In this document: piece by piece, positions 9,257-21,200 of the stretch
Layout: the number at the start of each line of letters is the position of its first letter
Position numbering within the stretch: position 1 is the first letter of the stretch
DNA from: Allomyces arbusculus
Taxonomy: Eukaryota > Blastocladiomycota > Blastocladiomycetes > Blastocladiales > Blastocladiaceae
Assembly (NCBI GenBank): GCA_027604705.1
Contig: JADHYV010000045.1
Coordinates: forward strand, 62,001 to 126,000
Length of the DNA: 64,000 bases
Direction of reading: 5' to 3'
Program-made: the position numbers and the translations under genes
The notes under the pieces: model-generated
Told to the model about the DNA's origin: nothing
Seen by the model: only the letters and a program-made list of their open reading frames with translations
The model's database searches: none

Positions 9257-11127
9257 TCAGTACCATCCAGGGCCGCTTGCCGTGCGGCCCGGATCCGTGT
9301 ATTGATTCGAATGAGGTTGATATGCACCCTCCGCCGCGTTGGGTATCGCCGCGGGAGCGGCCGGCACTCCACTTCCAACTCCACCACATTCCGCACTCAC
9401 GCACGCAACCCCTGGTGCTCCGACGACCGGCGTAGACGGCCAGGGTCCACTACCTGTAGGTGTGGGATAATCGGCGAGCGGAGCCGCATGGTTCGCCGAG
9501 ACGGGAGGGTGAGCGTGCCACGTCGCCGGCCTGGTCATGATTGGCGGCGGCGACCATGTTCTCGGCCGGTACGGGTGCGCGCGCGCCAACGATGGCGGTG
9601 CAGGAAGAGACGACGTGAGCGACATGGATCGCGGAGCGCTGGCCGGACGGGCGTCGGTTGGTTGTGCGGGGTGCAGCAATGGCTGCGCGTGCGGATGGGT
9701 GCGGCACGTGCCGGAGCGGCAGCAGTCGGCGAGCAATACGGGTGGGTGAGAGTGGGAATATTGCGGGTGCACGTGATGGTGATGCGCGTGCGGCTCTGCT
9801 GGCCATGAATGCCTGTGCAAGCAACTGGCCGGATCGCACGCCGGTGGAGACGGGCCGTGGACCGCGCATACGCGCGGTGCCGGCGCGTGGGTCGTCGATG
9901 GGAGCGGGTACGCCGAGAGAATGGAGGGCAACGTTATTGTTGTAGCAGATGGCGGGACGGACGGCAAGTACTGCCCATGATGCACTGGATACGGCTCTTG
10001 GATTGCGTGCGGGGTCGGGCCGGGTGGAGAAGGTTGCCCTGCACCCGCTGCGGGATATGGCGACGACGAATGCGCGATCGGGTAATGGTGGTGGTGATGG
10101 TAGGGCAATGACGCTGCTGGCGCCAGCGGCAGTGTAACGGTCGCCGGAGCGAAATGAGTGGCCAAAGCATCAGCTGGGGTGGCCACTGCGGAAACGCCCA
10201 GCTCCGACACGGCAGGCGACATGACCAATGTCGGCGTCGGAGTGGGTGTCGCTGTACTCCGACTCGGACTCGCCACAGACGCCGACGGAACCAGCGGCTG
10301 CCCAGCGAACCGCGGTGAATCGGCCGGCCACGACACCGTCCCCGCCCCCGCCCCTGCAACGCTCGCCGTCTCCGCGCCGTCCTCGACCGCTCCAGCAGCG
10401 CCTGCCGTCACGGCCACGGGGACATACTTGCCAAACGTATTATGTGAAACGACGCGCGGGTATAGCGAGTACGGGATCGGCGCGACCGCATTTGTCACAA
10501 AAAACGAGTCGGTTGTCGGCGACGGCAACATCTTCCCTTCGTCATCGGCTGCATCGTCATTCGTATAGCACACGACGTGGAACACGGAGCCCGTCGTCAT
10601 GTGCACCGTGATCGTTTTCTTGACGAGACCGTCCTTGACGGCCGTCTTGGCGGACACTGGCGCGCTGGCCGCATCGCCGCTTGCGGCCGCGGCTGGTGCG
10701 ACGCGTCGCGCGCATTCGCGATAGACCATGAAGCTGCCATGCACTATAGTGTCATTGAATCTGGTCAGCATTGCAGTCACAATCCACATGTCGCTTGGCC
10801 CAAGCAAAACGTACTGCGTGACGGCGTCCACGGTCGGCCGTCCGTCCACCGCTTGATCCCGGCCTCGTTCTCGCGCCAGACAAAGACGGATCCGACACGG
10901 ATCTGCTGCCGCTGCCGCTCGGAGAGTCGGCGTGTGATGCGTGGGAGAAGACCGCGGCGTGTCGCTTCAACGACGAGCAGCACATCGTGCGTCGTTTCAA
11001 TGTGGCCATAGTACTAATCAAGGACCACTGCGTGTCAGGAATGGAGGAGCCAGGGCGGAGGTTATTTTGGAGAGGGAGAGGAACGCACGGTTTCGAGCCG
11101 CGGCGGCGGCGTGGCCGGCTGCTGCAT
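9257..11127 (-). CDS. WOPR-domain (Gti1/Pac2 family) transcription factor
   Basis: Three exons, 11127-11089, 11013-10815 and 10743-9257, give 574 residues (introns of 75 and 71 bases). The tiny first exon encodes a 13-residue leader. Exon 2 reads YYGHIETTHDVLLVVEATRR, then GLLPRITRRL, VGSVFVWRENEAGIKRWTDG and RPWTPSR, which is the first half of the WOPR box. Exon 3 supplies HGSFMVYRE and, after an insert, GLVKKTITV...FHVVCYTNDD, the second half. The spliced junction TPSR/MHGSFMVYRE matches the usual SPSR..G.FLVYRE. WOPR proteins (Gti1, Pac2, Wor1, Ryp1) are fungal DNA-binding regulators of morphology and development. The remaining C-terminal part is Pro/His/Ala-rich and probably disordered. 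Start and first exon are inferred from frame continuity. Confidence 0.9.
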
Positions 11128-12590
11128 GATTGGTGCGACCGGGTAGGCGGGAAAACCAGGACGAACAGGCGGACGAGCCGGTCAACGGGCCCGGCGAGGA
11201 ACGACGCGCGTGAACTGGGCGGGCGCACTTCGGTGCCGTGCAAATGGTGGATGGTTTGTGCGCAGTCAGTCAAAATTGACGATCTAAACCCGCGGTTCGG
11301 TCGGGCGTGATCTCGTGTCGTTGCAAAGACCGAGAGTGGAGCGTGTAGCGGGGAGGGCCAGGGACGAGGAGAACACACCGTGCGCCAACGGCGGGGGTCT
11401 GGCGCACCATATATACGTCGGCGTCGCGCCTGGTGAAGAGCAAGTTTGCGAAGCTTGGAAACGAACAGGAGCCGCCCACAGTCGCCAAGATGTTTAGACC
11501 TCGTCCTAAGACTCAATTTCGCGTGCCCGTTCCTTTCGGCGGCCGGGACGGAGATGCAAGTGGATGCAAGCGTGCGCCTCCCGCCCGTTGTTGCGTTGTT
11601 GCGTGCGCGTGCACCCAAAAGAGCTGGATCGCCTGGCCTGAACGCCATGCGCGAGTGATGGATGCTGCATGATGATACGCGCATACAAACGTGCGCGATG
11701 TTTATTTTACCGTCTCTTGCTAAACAAATCGGTCAGCGTTCCAGTGTGTTGGAGCAGACTCGACCAACCTCGACTCGCGTCGAGGCTTGCAAGGTGTGTC
11801 AAAGTGGATGGCGTGGTGGCGCGCTCCCCCTAGAAAAATTCGGCCAAAAATCCTCCCCGTTGGTCAAACGTGGCATCGTGGGTGGGCGTCGAACTGGGCG
11901 CAGGGTCCGTTTTTACCAGCGGATCAAGCGGGGCACGATTCTTGGCGCGCCCCTTCAAGCTGGGCCAGCTCGGACTGATGCCCGGCAAGTTCACGATACG
12001 CGGCTCTGCGAGGTCCGCGTAATCATCTCCCGTCCGTGTTTTCATCCAAAACGACGGCCGTGCACGACGTCGTTGAAATTCACGGTTCAGATCGAACATT
12101 TCCAGACCGCGCACGCGACGTGCATGCTGGACGCCAAGGCACGCGGCCACCAAATATACCCTCGCAGGAATGCATGTGATCCGCGGCAATGCCCAGGTAC
12201 GTCGCCCAATACAGCGCTCGGCATGGGGCGAAACACGGGGTTTCATGTTTCGGCCCTGTTTCGGCCCTGTTTCGGCCCTACTTGCATCCAGTTTCGCTCG
12301 AGAAAACACGTTACGCAAGCCAAATATCATTTCAGGCCCAGCTCCCAAGTCGCGATCCAATAGGCTAAAGTCCCGCACGCCCTGCGCGTCGCGGGCGAGC
12401 TGACCCGCCCCTCACCATAGGTCTCGCTCCCGCCGAGCGACACGGCGCGGTCCGCGACGCGCGACGCACGATCAAGTCCTCAGCCAACACCTATCCACTC
12501 GCGATCCGACCCTGGTAATACCAGTGCACGCCGGCAATTGCGACCCAGTACACCGCATGACTACGCAAACAAAACAAATGCACGATTAAG
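11128..12590. other. 1.46-kb intergenic region with a short tandem repeat
   Basis: No coding region could be supported. It contains a TATATA-like stretch near 11410 and three perfect copies of an 11-base unit (GTTTCGGCCCT) at 12247-12279. ORFs here (for example 11830-12378 minus) have biased, non-protein-like composition. Confidence 0.5.
12247..12279. repeat. Three tandem copies of an 11-base unit
   Basis: GTTTCGGCCCT is repeated head to tail three times without a mismatch, in the intergenic region between the WOPR and Ste20-like genes. Confidence 0.9.
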
Positions 12591-15014
12591 TCAGTTGGCA
12601 TGCGCTCGAAAAATTGGAGGGAGCAAATTCGAAACCACGGACATCGACCACCTGACGCCGCCGGCGCCGCCGCTCGCGATCAGGGGCGCCACGTGTCTGC
12701 GCCATGCATCGTGCATTTGCTCGGCAATCGGGAGCGACGCGACGCGGTGTGCAAGTTCTCGCCAGGGGACGAGTTCTAAAACGCGGGCAGCAAGCTCGCA
12801 AGCGGGGGCCAAGAATGACACGGGGCCGGTCGGGGCCTGGGTCGACGGCCGTGGGGGGAGCGGCGGAGGTGCGGCGGTGCTGGTCGCAGGTTTGGTATCC
12901 TCCTTGGCGGCCTCGTGAACGAGCTTCGTACCCGCCGCATCGCTGTGAACGACCACGGTCCCCGCGTCATTGTCGTGGACGACTACCGTCCCAACTGCGT
13001 TGTCATTCCCATGCACGACCACGGTGCCGTACCCCTCTCCGCCGGCCGCATCCTCCTCATCGTGCACAACGACCGTCGCACTTCCGTCCTCGTGCACGAC
13101 CACGGTCCCCGACACCTCGCCCACCCCCACCGCCTCTCCGCGATCCCGCTGCGCATCACTCGCCTTGGCCAGCGACGCCACATCCACATTCACCTTCCGT
13201 GTCTCCTCGACCGGCGCCGCTGCGGCCATCGCTCGCGCTTCCTTCCATGCCAGCACTTTCGGCGCCAATACGGCCCGCCGCCGCGCGGGATCCACGATAT
13301 ACGGCGCGACCAAGTCATGCATAACGAGCTGTGCCGCAGTCGCGCGTTTCGCCGGGTCCTTGACAGCCGCGACGGCGATAAAGTCGGCAATAGTGGGTCC
13401 CGCGGCATGCCGCGTCGTGGGTGGCGGGAGGTGCGGGATGCGGAAGAGCGCGCGCATTGGGTGCTCCGTGTGCAGCGGTGGGACACCGTCAACGAGCTCA
13501 ATCACGGTGATGGCGAGTGACCAGATGTCGGCGGGGGTTGCATAGGTGGTGCCGAGCACGACTTCGGGGGCCATCCAGAACGGTGTGCCTACGACCGTAA
13601 CGGGTGTGAGCGGGGATGGCGTGACATCGAAGAGGATCGAGGGAGAGGGTTGAGCGTACCGACGACCGTGTTGCGTGCGGCCGCTCCCGTCGTGAGTTGC
13701 TCGGAGACGCCAAAGTCGGCGATGCGCGCGTCGCCCGCAAGACTCAGCAGGATGTTGGCGCTCTTCAGGTCGCTGCGTGGGAAAAGCTGGAGGTCAGGCC
13801 TGACACCGAGCGGAGAAATTTGATACGTGCACGAACCGGTGGATAATGCCCTTGCCGTGCAAGAATACGAGCCCGAGCAATGCGCCCGCCGTGACTGCAG
13901 CCACCTCCGACTCGGTAAGCCCCGACGCGCACACAGCCGAGGCTCTCGAATCGAGGACGAGCGTCGCGTCCCCCGGGAACCGGCCAGGTACGATCGTGCG
14001 CGTGGTCATGGTGGCATGCAGGTCGGTTCCCCCTGTCATGATGTGCGAGGCCATGTTCGCGGCGACAGCGGCGTTCGCAATGTCCAGATGCTCGGCGAGC
14101 AGAACGAGCACGTCCGACATGCTCCCACCGCCGCAGTAGTCGGTCAGGATCCAAAGACAGTGATCGCGGCGGCAGCACCCTGGATCGAGTGAGAGGATGA
14201 GCACAACGGCTTCATCGCGGGGTACGAGACGAGAGCGAAGCGGTACCAAAGTACTGAACGAGATTCGAGTGTGAGCACTGGCGCAGTACGTTGATTTCGT
14301 TTTCAATCATGGCGAGCTGCGATGCGGCCTCGCGCTGGCCCGACCCGAGCGCGATTTCCTTGACGGCGAGGACGAACCCGGTCTCCTTGAGGACGGCGCG
14401 GTAGACGCTGCCGAACGCACTACATTTCGAGAAGAGATGTGCGCGTCAAGAGGCGTTCTCGAGACGGCCCCACGTGAATCCTGGATGTACCCTTGCCCGA
14501 GCTTTTCCTCGACCTTGAACAACTCGGCTGGGTCGCGGCCCTCGGTCCCACCCGTCCATTGCAACTGCTCGTCGACGTGCACGCGCCGCTCAAAATTGAA
14601 AGGCATACTAATCTTGCGCTTGGCGTCGTCAAGTCTTTTCGCACCCAAATCCGTGTGGCTGGCCTTCGGGCTCGTGGCCGTGGGCGCGCCGAGTCGAGCG
14701 TCACTACCCTCATCGCCATGACCGCCGCGTTTCCACTTGAACATGATGGTGCGCGGCGACTTGTCTTTGTCCTTGTCCTTGGTGGGCGATTTCCGCGCGT
14801 CCACGTCGGGCTTGAGCGGCGACGCAGCAGCGGCCGTGCCGTCAGCGTTGACGAGCGTCCATTGCGACGTGCCGGGCATCACGGTCACGGCAGAGACGGC
14901 TGCAGAGGACGCTGGAGGGCTACCAGGCGCGACATCGGGCGCGGGACCGTCGACGGGCGGCGGAGGGGACGGCGAAGACGGACCGCCGAACCGACGGGAA
15001 AGGATCTTGGACAT
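12591..15014 (-). CDS. Ste20/PAK-like serine/threonine kinase with CRIB-like motif and TVVVH repeats
   Basis: Five exons: 15014-14491, 14419-14247, 14179-13837, 13772-13660 and 13588-12591, giving 716 residues (introns 64-71 bases). Near residues 134-150, ISMPFNFERRVHVDEQL resembles a CRIB Rho-GTPase-binding motif. The kinase begins at about residue 165 with GQGAFGSVY, then LAVKEI, NLVQYFG, LWILTDYCGGGS, IIHRDLKSANILL (near 346), DFGVSEQL and GTPFWMAPEV, all diagnostic of the Ste20 group. About 55 extra residues sit between the hinge and the catalytic loop. The C-terminal region carries five TVVVH motifs, four of them GTVVVH, plus a GTKLVHE variant in residues about 544-615. Likely a Cdc42/Rac effector in polarity or MAPK signalling (family knowledge). 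Head to head with the FAM227 gene. Confidence 0.92.
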
Positions 15015-15539
15015 GACGGTGCACGGCGCGAGCGATCGATCGCACGGAGCGCGGGGCCAGGTCGCTCGCGCGGCACGCAAACGGGAATGCAGCAAGTTGC
15101 GTGTGGTGGCAGTACGATGGGAGCAGGGAACGCGTCGGGGTCGGCAGCGATGTTGGAAATGACGGTATCGGCCAAAATGATCGCGAGCAAAATCGAGCAA
15201 AACCGAGCAAAACCACGGCGAAACTGAGCAGACGATGACGGAAAAGAGATGAAGCGAAAACGACAAGTACGCTCATGATCACGATTTTCATATTCGAGCC
15301 GGTCGCCCGTCCTGATCAAACGCGAATCTGCCCGCTCTGCACCTTGCTTCTGTCCGCGACTTGCTGCAATATATCCTTTGGGGACGATGCCCTGCACTAC
15401 GGCCCGCTCGCTCGCCCGCGTGCGCCCCGACCTGCCGTGTCAGGCGTGACCCAGCCCACTTCAACCTTCAGCCGAATCAATAGCCAACCTCCAACCAGAT
15501 CAACGGCAGCAAAACTACCCGCTCCGCCAAATCATCATC
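15015..15539. promoter_or_regulatory. Divergent intergenic region between kinase and FAM227 genes
   Basis: 525 bases between two divergent starts (15014 minus, 15540 plus), presumably holding both promoters. It has an A-rich tract near 15175-15250 with repeated GAGCAAAA units, and a CAATATA stretch at 15366. Confidence 0.45.
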
Positions 15540-17725
15540 ATGTCGGCTTCCGTACGTGCCTCGCCCTCGCGGCGTCGCGACGCCCCTTCAACTCGCGCAC
15601 CGCCTTCACCGACCGTCCCGCCACCAGCCGACCATTTGGTTGCGCGTCGTGTGGCCGCTGTCCTGCCGTCATCTCTGTCGCGTGCCGCCAGTACCGCCAC
15701 GCCAGCGTGCGTGCTCGCGCATGCGCCCGCTCCTGCGCGTGATGACGATGAGGACGAGGAGGTGCTCCCACCGCAAGCCGTCGCGGCAGTGACAGCGTTA
15801 CTCTCGGACGACGCGGTCGCGCGTTGGCACGACCGTTTTGCCGAGGACGCGAGCAAGTACTTTTGTTGCAGCAGTGGATGTGGGGATCGCGCTGACGTTG
15901 GTGCGAACGGATTAGGCCTTGACGTGCAGGCACTCGCGGCACTACGCGGTTCGGTCGCACACCTCACCACGCAACTACGGCTCGACCGCAAGCAGAAACC
16001 CGTGCTGCAAATCTTGTCGGGCGCGACGGTCGCACCGACCAACGTCGATGACGAACTCGGGCCTTTGCCAGTGACGAGACGTATGTGCTGCGAAGTCGTC
16101 GATGCAATGTGCCGCAAGAGCGGAAGCTCACACCGCACGTCTTCGATCCAGGCCGATCGCGGCATTCACGGCACGCCAGCACCGTCTCTGCACGGTTCCC
16201 GTCCGTCTCGAGCACCTCCAAGACGTTTCTGACCGGCACCAGCCTTACGGAATCACGGCGCACGAGCACGGCCGCACCGTCCGATACGAGTGACCTCGAC
16301 GATGACGACGAGGAGCTCGACGACGACCGCGCCTACATGGCCGAACACGCCGTCTACCCAGGCATGGCCATGCACGGCGTGCCGACCCTCCTGCCAAACG
16401 GTATCGAGGCCGTGGATAACATCCGGGCCGCAATCGAGCACCGCGATTTGGCGAAAGGGTTCCGCCGCCGGATGCATGCGCTGCTCACGGGCGATGTCGG
16501 GATGATATTTGTCGCGGACGTTTTTTGGTGGTGCTGGATGGACCGATTTCAGGTACGTTCTGGTTGGTGGGTCTGTGCCGTGGGTGATGATTTGACAAAA
16601 AAAAGCTGTCGTGTGTAGCCCGAGACGCCGATGATGCCCGTGCTCTTCGACCGCATCGCTGCGACCTACGTCAAGCTCCTCCTCACCGTCCCCGCACTCG
16701 ACCGCGACGAATTTGCCAAACATTTCCCCGACCTGCTCGCCGAATCCACCTACACGTCCCTGACCACCGCGTTTCCACGGACCCCAATGCCGGACCTCGC
16801 GCCGTACCTCGCCGATCTGCTCGCGGAATGGACAACTGGGATTGTGCCGTACGTGGCCGCGTGGCCTAAATGGCGCGCGTTTGCAACAAGCACGGCGACG
16901 GCGTTGGGTGGTGGCACGACACCGCGGCGCCGATCACTTGTCGTCGACTCCGCTGCGTCGTCACGCGCCGCGTCCCGGCGCACGTCGGTCGTGTCGGACG
17001 TGGGGGTGTCGACGACAGCGCTCACGGGTGGCGACGATGCGGCAGCCGCAGCAGCGGTGGTGCTTGCGAATGGGCGGGGTGGGGTGAAGAGGCCAGTGAC
17101 CGAGGTTCGATCTCCCCCGTCTCTCTCTCTCTCTCCTTCTTTGCCTACCGCGAAATCGCAACTCACCATCCTTTCTCCCGCCTAGTCGCACCCGACAGGC
17201 CCGTCGCCACCATCGACGACGGCGCTCTTCGACACCTACCGCAACTCGCCGCTCGTCGCACACCACCTGCGCACGCTCCATGCGTCCCCGACCTCTCCGA
17301 CCGCGACCCCTCAAACAACAACCGCCCCCACCCGCGCCGGTGCCGCCATGCACATCCACGTCCCTTCCAGGACTCCCGTCCCACCCGGAACCCCGACCTA
17401 CCGCGACGTTCTCTCCGTGGCCGCGCGGCACTCGCGGCGCGCGCGGCGCGCGTACGCGGCCGCACACGACGCGGCAGCGAAAGATCGCGCGAAAGTGGCC
17501 GCCGAGGTGGCCGGCGCGGTCAAGGCTGACGAGCGCGAACTGGCGCGCGTCGTTGCGCGTGGTGGGAAGGAGGTGAAGGTCGCGTGCCATGCGTTGCTCG
17601 GGTGGGATGCGGCGCGTGTGGGCGCCGGAAGAACGGCTGGCAAAAGAGGTGGACGAGGTGGGGAAGCTGGCGGCGCTGGGGCAGGGAGGGTGTATCAGCG
17701 GCTCGCGGTCATTGCGATGCCGTGA
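15540..17725 (+). CDS. FAM227-domain protein
   Basis: Four exons: 15540-16080, 16152-16552, 16619-17104 and 17186-17725, giving 655 residues. Introns are 71, 66 and 81 bases; the last has a CT-rich tract. The segment around the second intron, VFWWCWMDRFQ followed by LFDRIAATYVKLLL and, downstream, DTYRNSPLVAHHL, matches the FAM227 domain: an aromatic WW/F segment, then LF.RIA..YV.LL, then a conserved SPL[VI] turn. FAM227A/B proteins have no known biochemical activity and occur mainly in organisms with cilia or flagella. The N- and C-terminal parts are Ala/Arg-rich, with a predicted helical region near the end (KDRAKVAAEVAGAVKADER). The first intron (donor GTATGT at 16081) is the least certain; other short introns would also restore frame. 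Confidence 0.8.
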
Positions 17726-18249
17726 GGGACGGACGTGGGGATGAACTGGATGGACTTGGTGGGGTGGGCGCTGTCTGTTGTTTGATCCTGATTAGACGTG
17801 ACTTGTTGCACAAGGAAACCTGACGGGAAGCCCGAACATACATCATTCATGGTCGGTGGGTCGACGCTGCAGTTCCTGCTTGTGGAAGTTGAGACCTGAA
17901 TGATGCGCGCTCCGTGCGCTTGATGTGCAGGTTTTGTTGATGTGCATTTCTCACGCTCACCTCGCTGTCGTAGTCTCGAGAAAAGATGAGCCAGCCAAAA
18001 GAAAACGAAAAACAGAGCATGTTCTTTGTTTTTTGTTGGGTAATTCCGTTCAACGACCCATTTCCGGCTCGACTTGTTGCGCTGCTTGCTGCTGCTCCAA
18101 TCCAACGAATAAACACATGCGGCCCGCCCATCTCACCGACCGCTCCAATCCTTCTCCACCCTCAGGCGGGCCCAACCAACGATAAAACTATGTACAACGA
18201 ATGGGCACTCACTCTCGCGCAACGGTTGCGCGCGTCTCTCAGCTCCACT
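17726..18249. other. Intergenic region between convergent genes
   Basis: About 520 bases between the stop of the FAM227 gene and the stop of the NBR1-like gene. Lower GC, with A-rich patches near 17995-18040. No gene seen; it should contain both 3' UTRs. Confidence 0.5.
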
Positions 18250-21200
18250 TCACAGCATCTCAAACGAGTGCACCGACGACGCCGACTCGTCGTCGCTGGC
18301 GTCCTCGACCGTCGCCTCGTACTGCTCGTCGAGCGACGCGCGCGGGTCCTCGGACTCGGCCGTAGCCTCCTCGAAGATCGGTGCCGACGCGGCCGTGACC
18401 GCGGGTGACGCCATGCGGCCGTCGTCGTCCATGACGACCGTCGCGGGCATGTCGACTGCGGGCGCCGCAGTCGTACTGGCCGTCGAGTGGGCCGCTGACG
18501 AGACGGCCGACGAGAGCGATGATGCGAGCGAGTGCACCGACGCGGTCTCGGCGCGGTCCTCGTCCTCGGCCTCGCGGGTCGCGAATTGGTCGTGGCCCCC
18601 CTGAGTGTCGGCAGCAACGTCGCGCAGGACCGCGGCTGTAATCTGGTCGCGCGCTTGGACGCGGTCGGCCGCGGCCACATCGCGCAGCACCGCCGCCGAA
18701 ATCACTTGGTCGAGCGAGATCGTGGCGGATGCCTCAGGCTCGCGCTCGGCTTCCCGTTCCACCACCTCCGACTGCGTGTCCTTGGTCTCGTGGCTGGCCA
18801 TAAGCGTTTCGCCCGCCATGGCCTCCTGCATGTGCTCGGCGTCGAGCAGCTTCTGCAAGAGGTCGAGCGCCGTGAGCGCCTGGTTCAGATGGCCGTCGAC
18901 GTGCGCGGCCTTGTCCTTGTCATCCTCGTCCTTGCTGGTCTCGGCGTTGCTTGCCTCATCGTCTTCGGGCGTCGTCTCATCAATCAGCGTGTTCTCCACC
19001 TCTTCCTTGGGTGCCTCCAACGACGCGGTCGCCGTCGCGGCATCAGCAACAGCAGCAGCGGGCACTGTCAGCGCTTCCTTCTCCTGTTCCTCGGCAACAG
19101 CGGCACTGCGCATCACGTCGCTGTCGTTGCGCATCCCCTGCGCGCGCTCGCCAATCGCGGCGACCTCGCCCACATCCTGCGCGCGCTCGACCGCGACGAC
19201 GTCACACCAGACGCGCTGGCCAAACTTGATCACGTTGCACGCGTCGCCCTCCACCACAATCGCATTGTCCGGGAACACATCGACCAAGGGCGTCTTCGTG
19301 CCCGGCACACATGGCACGGCCAGCCGCCAGTACGACAGGCACCGGCCCGGCTGTTGCAGTGGCGCGAGCGGGACCGACACAGTCACATCGTGGCCCGGGG
19401 CTACGGCACCGACGTGTACCGTCTGGTAGAGCGGCGACAGCGGCGCAGGCTCGCCCGACAGGTGCACCAGAAGCGTGGTCGCGGGCCACGCCGTGTGGCC
19501 CACGTTGCGCAGCCGCCAGGCCTTGACTTGCGTCGCGTCGCCCATGGGTACCTCAGACCCGTCGGGCAGCTGCACGTCCGAAATGAAGAGAGCCTTCCAG
19601 TTGGTGTCGATCGCCGGCGCGACCACGGGCAGGGCGACGACGGGCGGGACGGGCGAGTCGGCAGTGACCGCGGCGGGGGAAGTGAGAACGAGCGACGCCG
19701 TGAGCGCCGCGTCCTGCGCGAGCTGCGCGGCCGTCTCGGTGTCGATCAGCGTGCGCGGGGTGGGGACGGGCACCGGCGCGGGAGTGGGAACGGCATTGAT
19801 GGTCGGGTAGACGACGCGCTCCGCGACCACGGGCTCGTCTTCCAACTGCATGGGCTCCAGTTCCGGAGAGATCTCGGCACGCGACTTGTCGGTTAACTCC
19901 CATCCAACCACCAAGTAATCCACAACCGACGTGAGTGGCGACTCACGCGCGATTGCTTCCAACGACGCCGGCGTCACTCCCTCGCCAATGATAAACTCGG
20001 TCGCTTGCTCGAGAGCCTTGCGGTCGCCACGGTACATGAACCAGGCCACGGCGACAAATGCCAAGTCCTGCACGGCGCGCGCGCGCGACGGGAAGACGGC
20101 GCCCGACTTGGCGCGGAATTGCTTCTCGGCGCCCGACGCGTCGCGCAGCTCGACCGACCCGCGGTATAGGCCCGAGTCACGGTCCTGCCGGACGCGCATG
20201 ACTGGTGCAGGCCGGCCCGACGCTGCGGCAAGCTGGCCGAGGACCGTGACGGGGTCCGACTGCGTGAGCGCGTGGTGCGGGTCCTGCAGCGCCGCGAGCA
20301 TCTCGGCGAGCAACATGATCGGCTCGACAGCGGGGACCGACTCGGCAGCGGCGGCGGGCTCTGCAACGGCCGCGCGCGTCGAAGACGTCTGCGCCGGCGA
20401 CGCGGGCTCGGTGTCCCACGCACCCGGAAGCTTGGGCTGCGGCGCCGGCGAAGCGGCGCGGGCCGTCGGCACTTCTTCCTTCTTGGAAGAAGCCGCCGGC
20501 TGGTTGACCCACGTCGCGTCCACCGAGAACCCATGCGCGACGGGGAACTGCAGGGCGAGGAACATGTGCTTCGTGTCGTGCGCGGGGGAGGAGGTCAAAG
20601 CCATCTTGGCCGTGTACGCGTGGCACGTCTCGCACAGGTCAAAGTCGGGGCACGACGTGCACTTGTACCGCGTGCCAATCACCGTCTTCTGGCAGTGGTC
20701 GCAAATCACGTTGAAGTGCACGACGCGGCGCGGCGAGGTCGCCGTCTGCTGCTGCTGGGGCAGCTGCACGGGAACGGGCTTGCGCGGCTGCCGCGCGTGC
20801 CAGTCGCGCCACGCCGCCGGAATCGCGCCGGCAAACGGCTGGAACTTGTGCGTCGCGTGCAAGGCCGGCGCCTTCACATGGCACGCCGCGCACAGGTCGT
20901 AGTCATCGCACTGCATGCACTTGTACCGCACGCCCTGGATCCGGTTCTGGCACGCGTCACAGACCGCGTCGTGCCGGTACTGCGACGCCTGCGCGGCCGC
21001 GATCGCCGCCTGTGCCGCCTGCTGCTTCTGCTTCTGTTGCTGCTGCTGCTGCTGCAAGCGCTCGTCGCGCGCCTTCAGTTGCTGCGCGATTTTCTGTTGG
21101 TGGAGCGACACTCCCGCGTGCCGGTGGATCGCCTCGGCCCGTTCGCGCGCCAAGTCGGTCGCGGCTGCGACATAGGCCTTCTTGCGCGCCTCAGCCACAT

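Noticed and set aside
11662-12378. ORFs on both strands (233 and 182 residues) between the WOPR and kinase genes
   Set aside because: Neither has a motif, splice partner or stable composition, and one of them spans the 11-base tandem repeat; treated as intergenic.
16081-16118. A 38-base first intron in the FAM227 gene
   Set aside because: The same donor with a CAG acceptor at 16150-16151 gives a 71-base intron of usual size that also restores frame.
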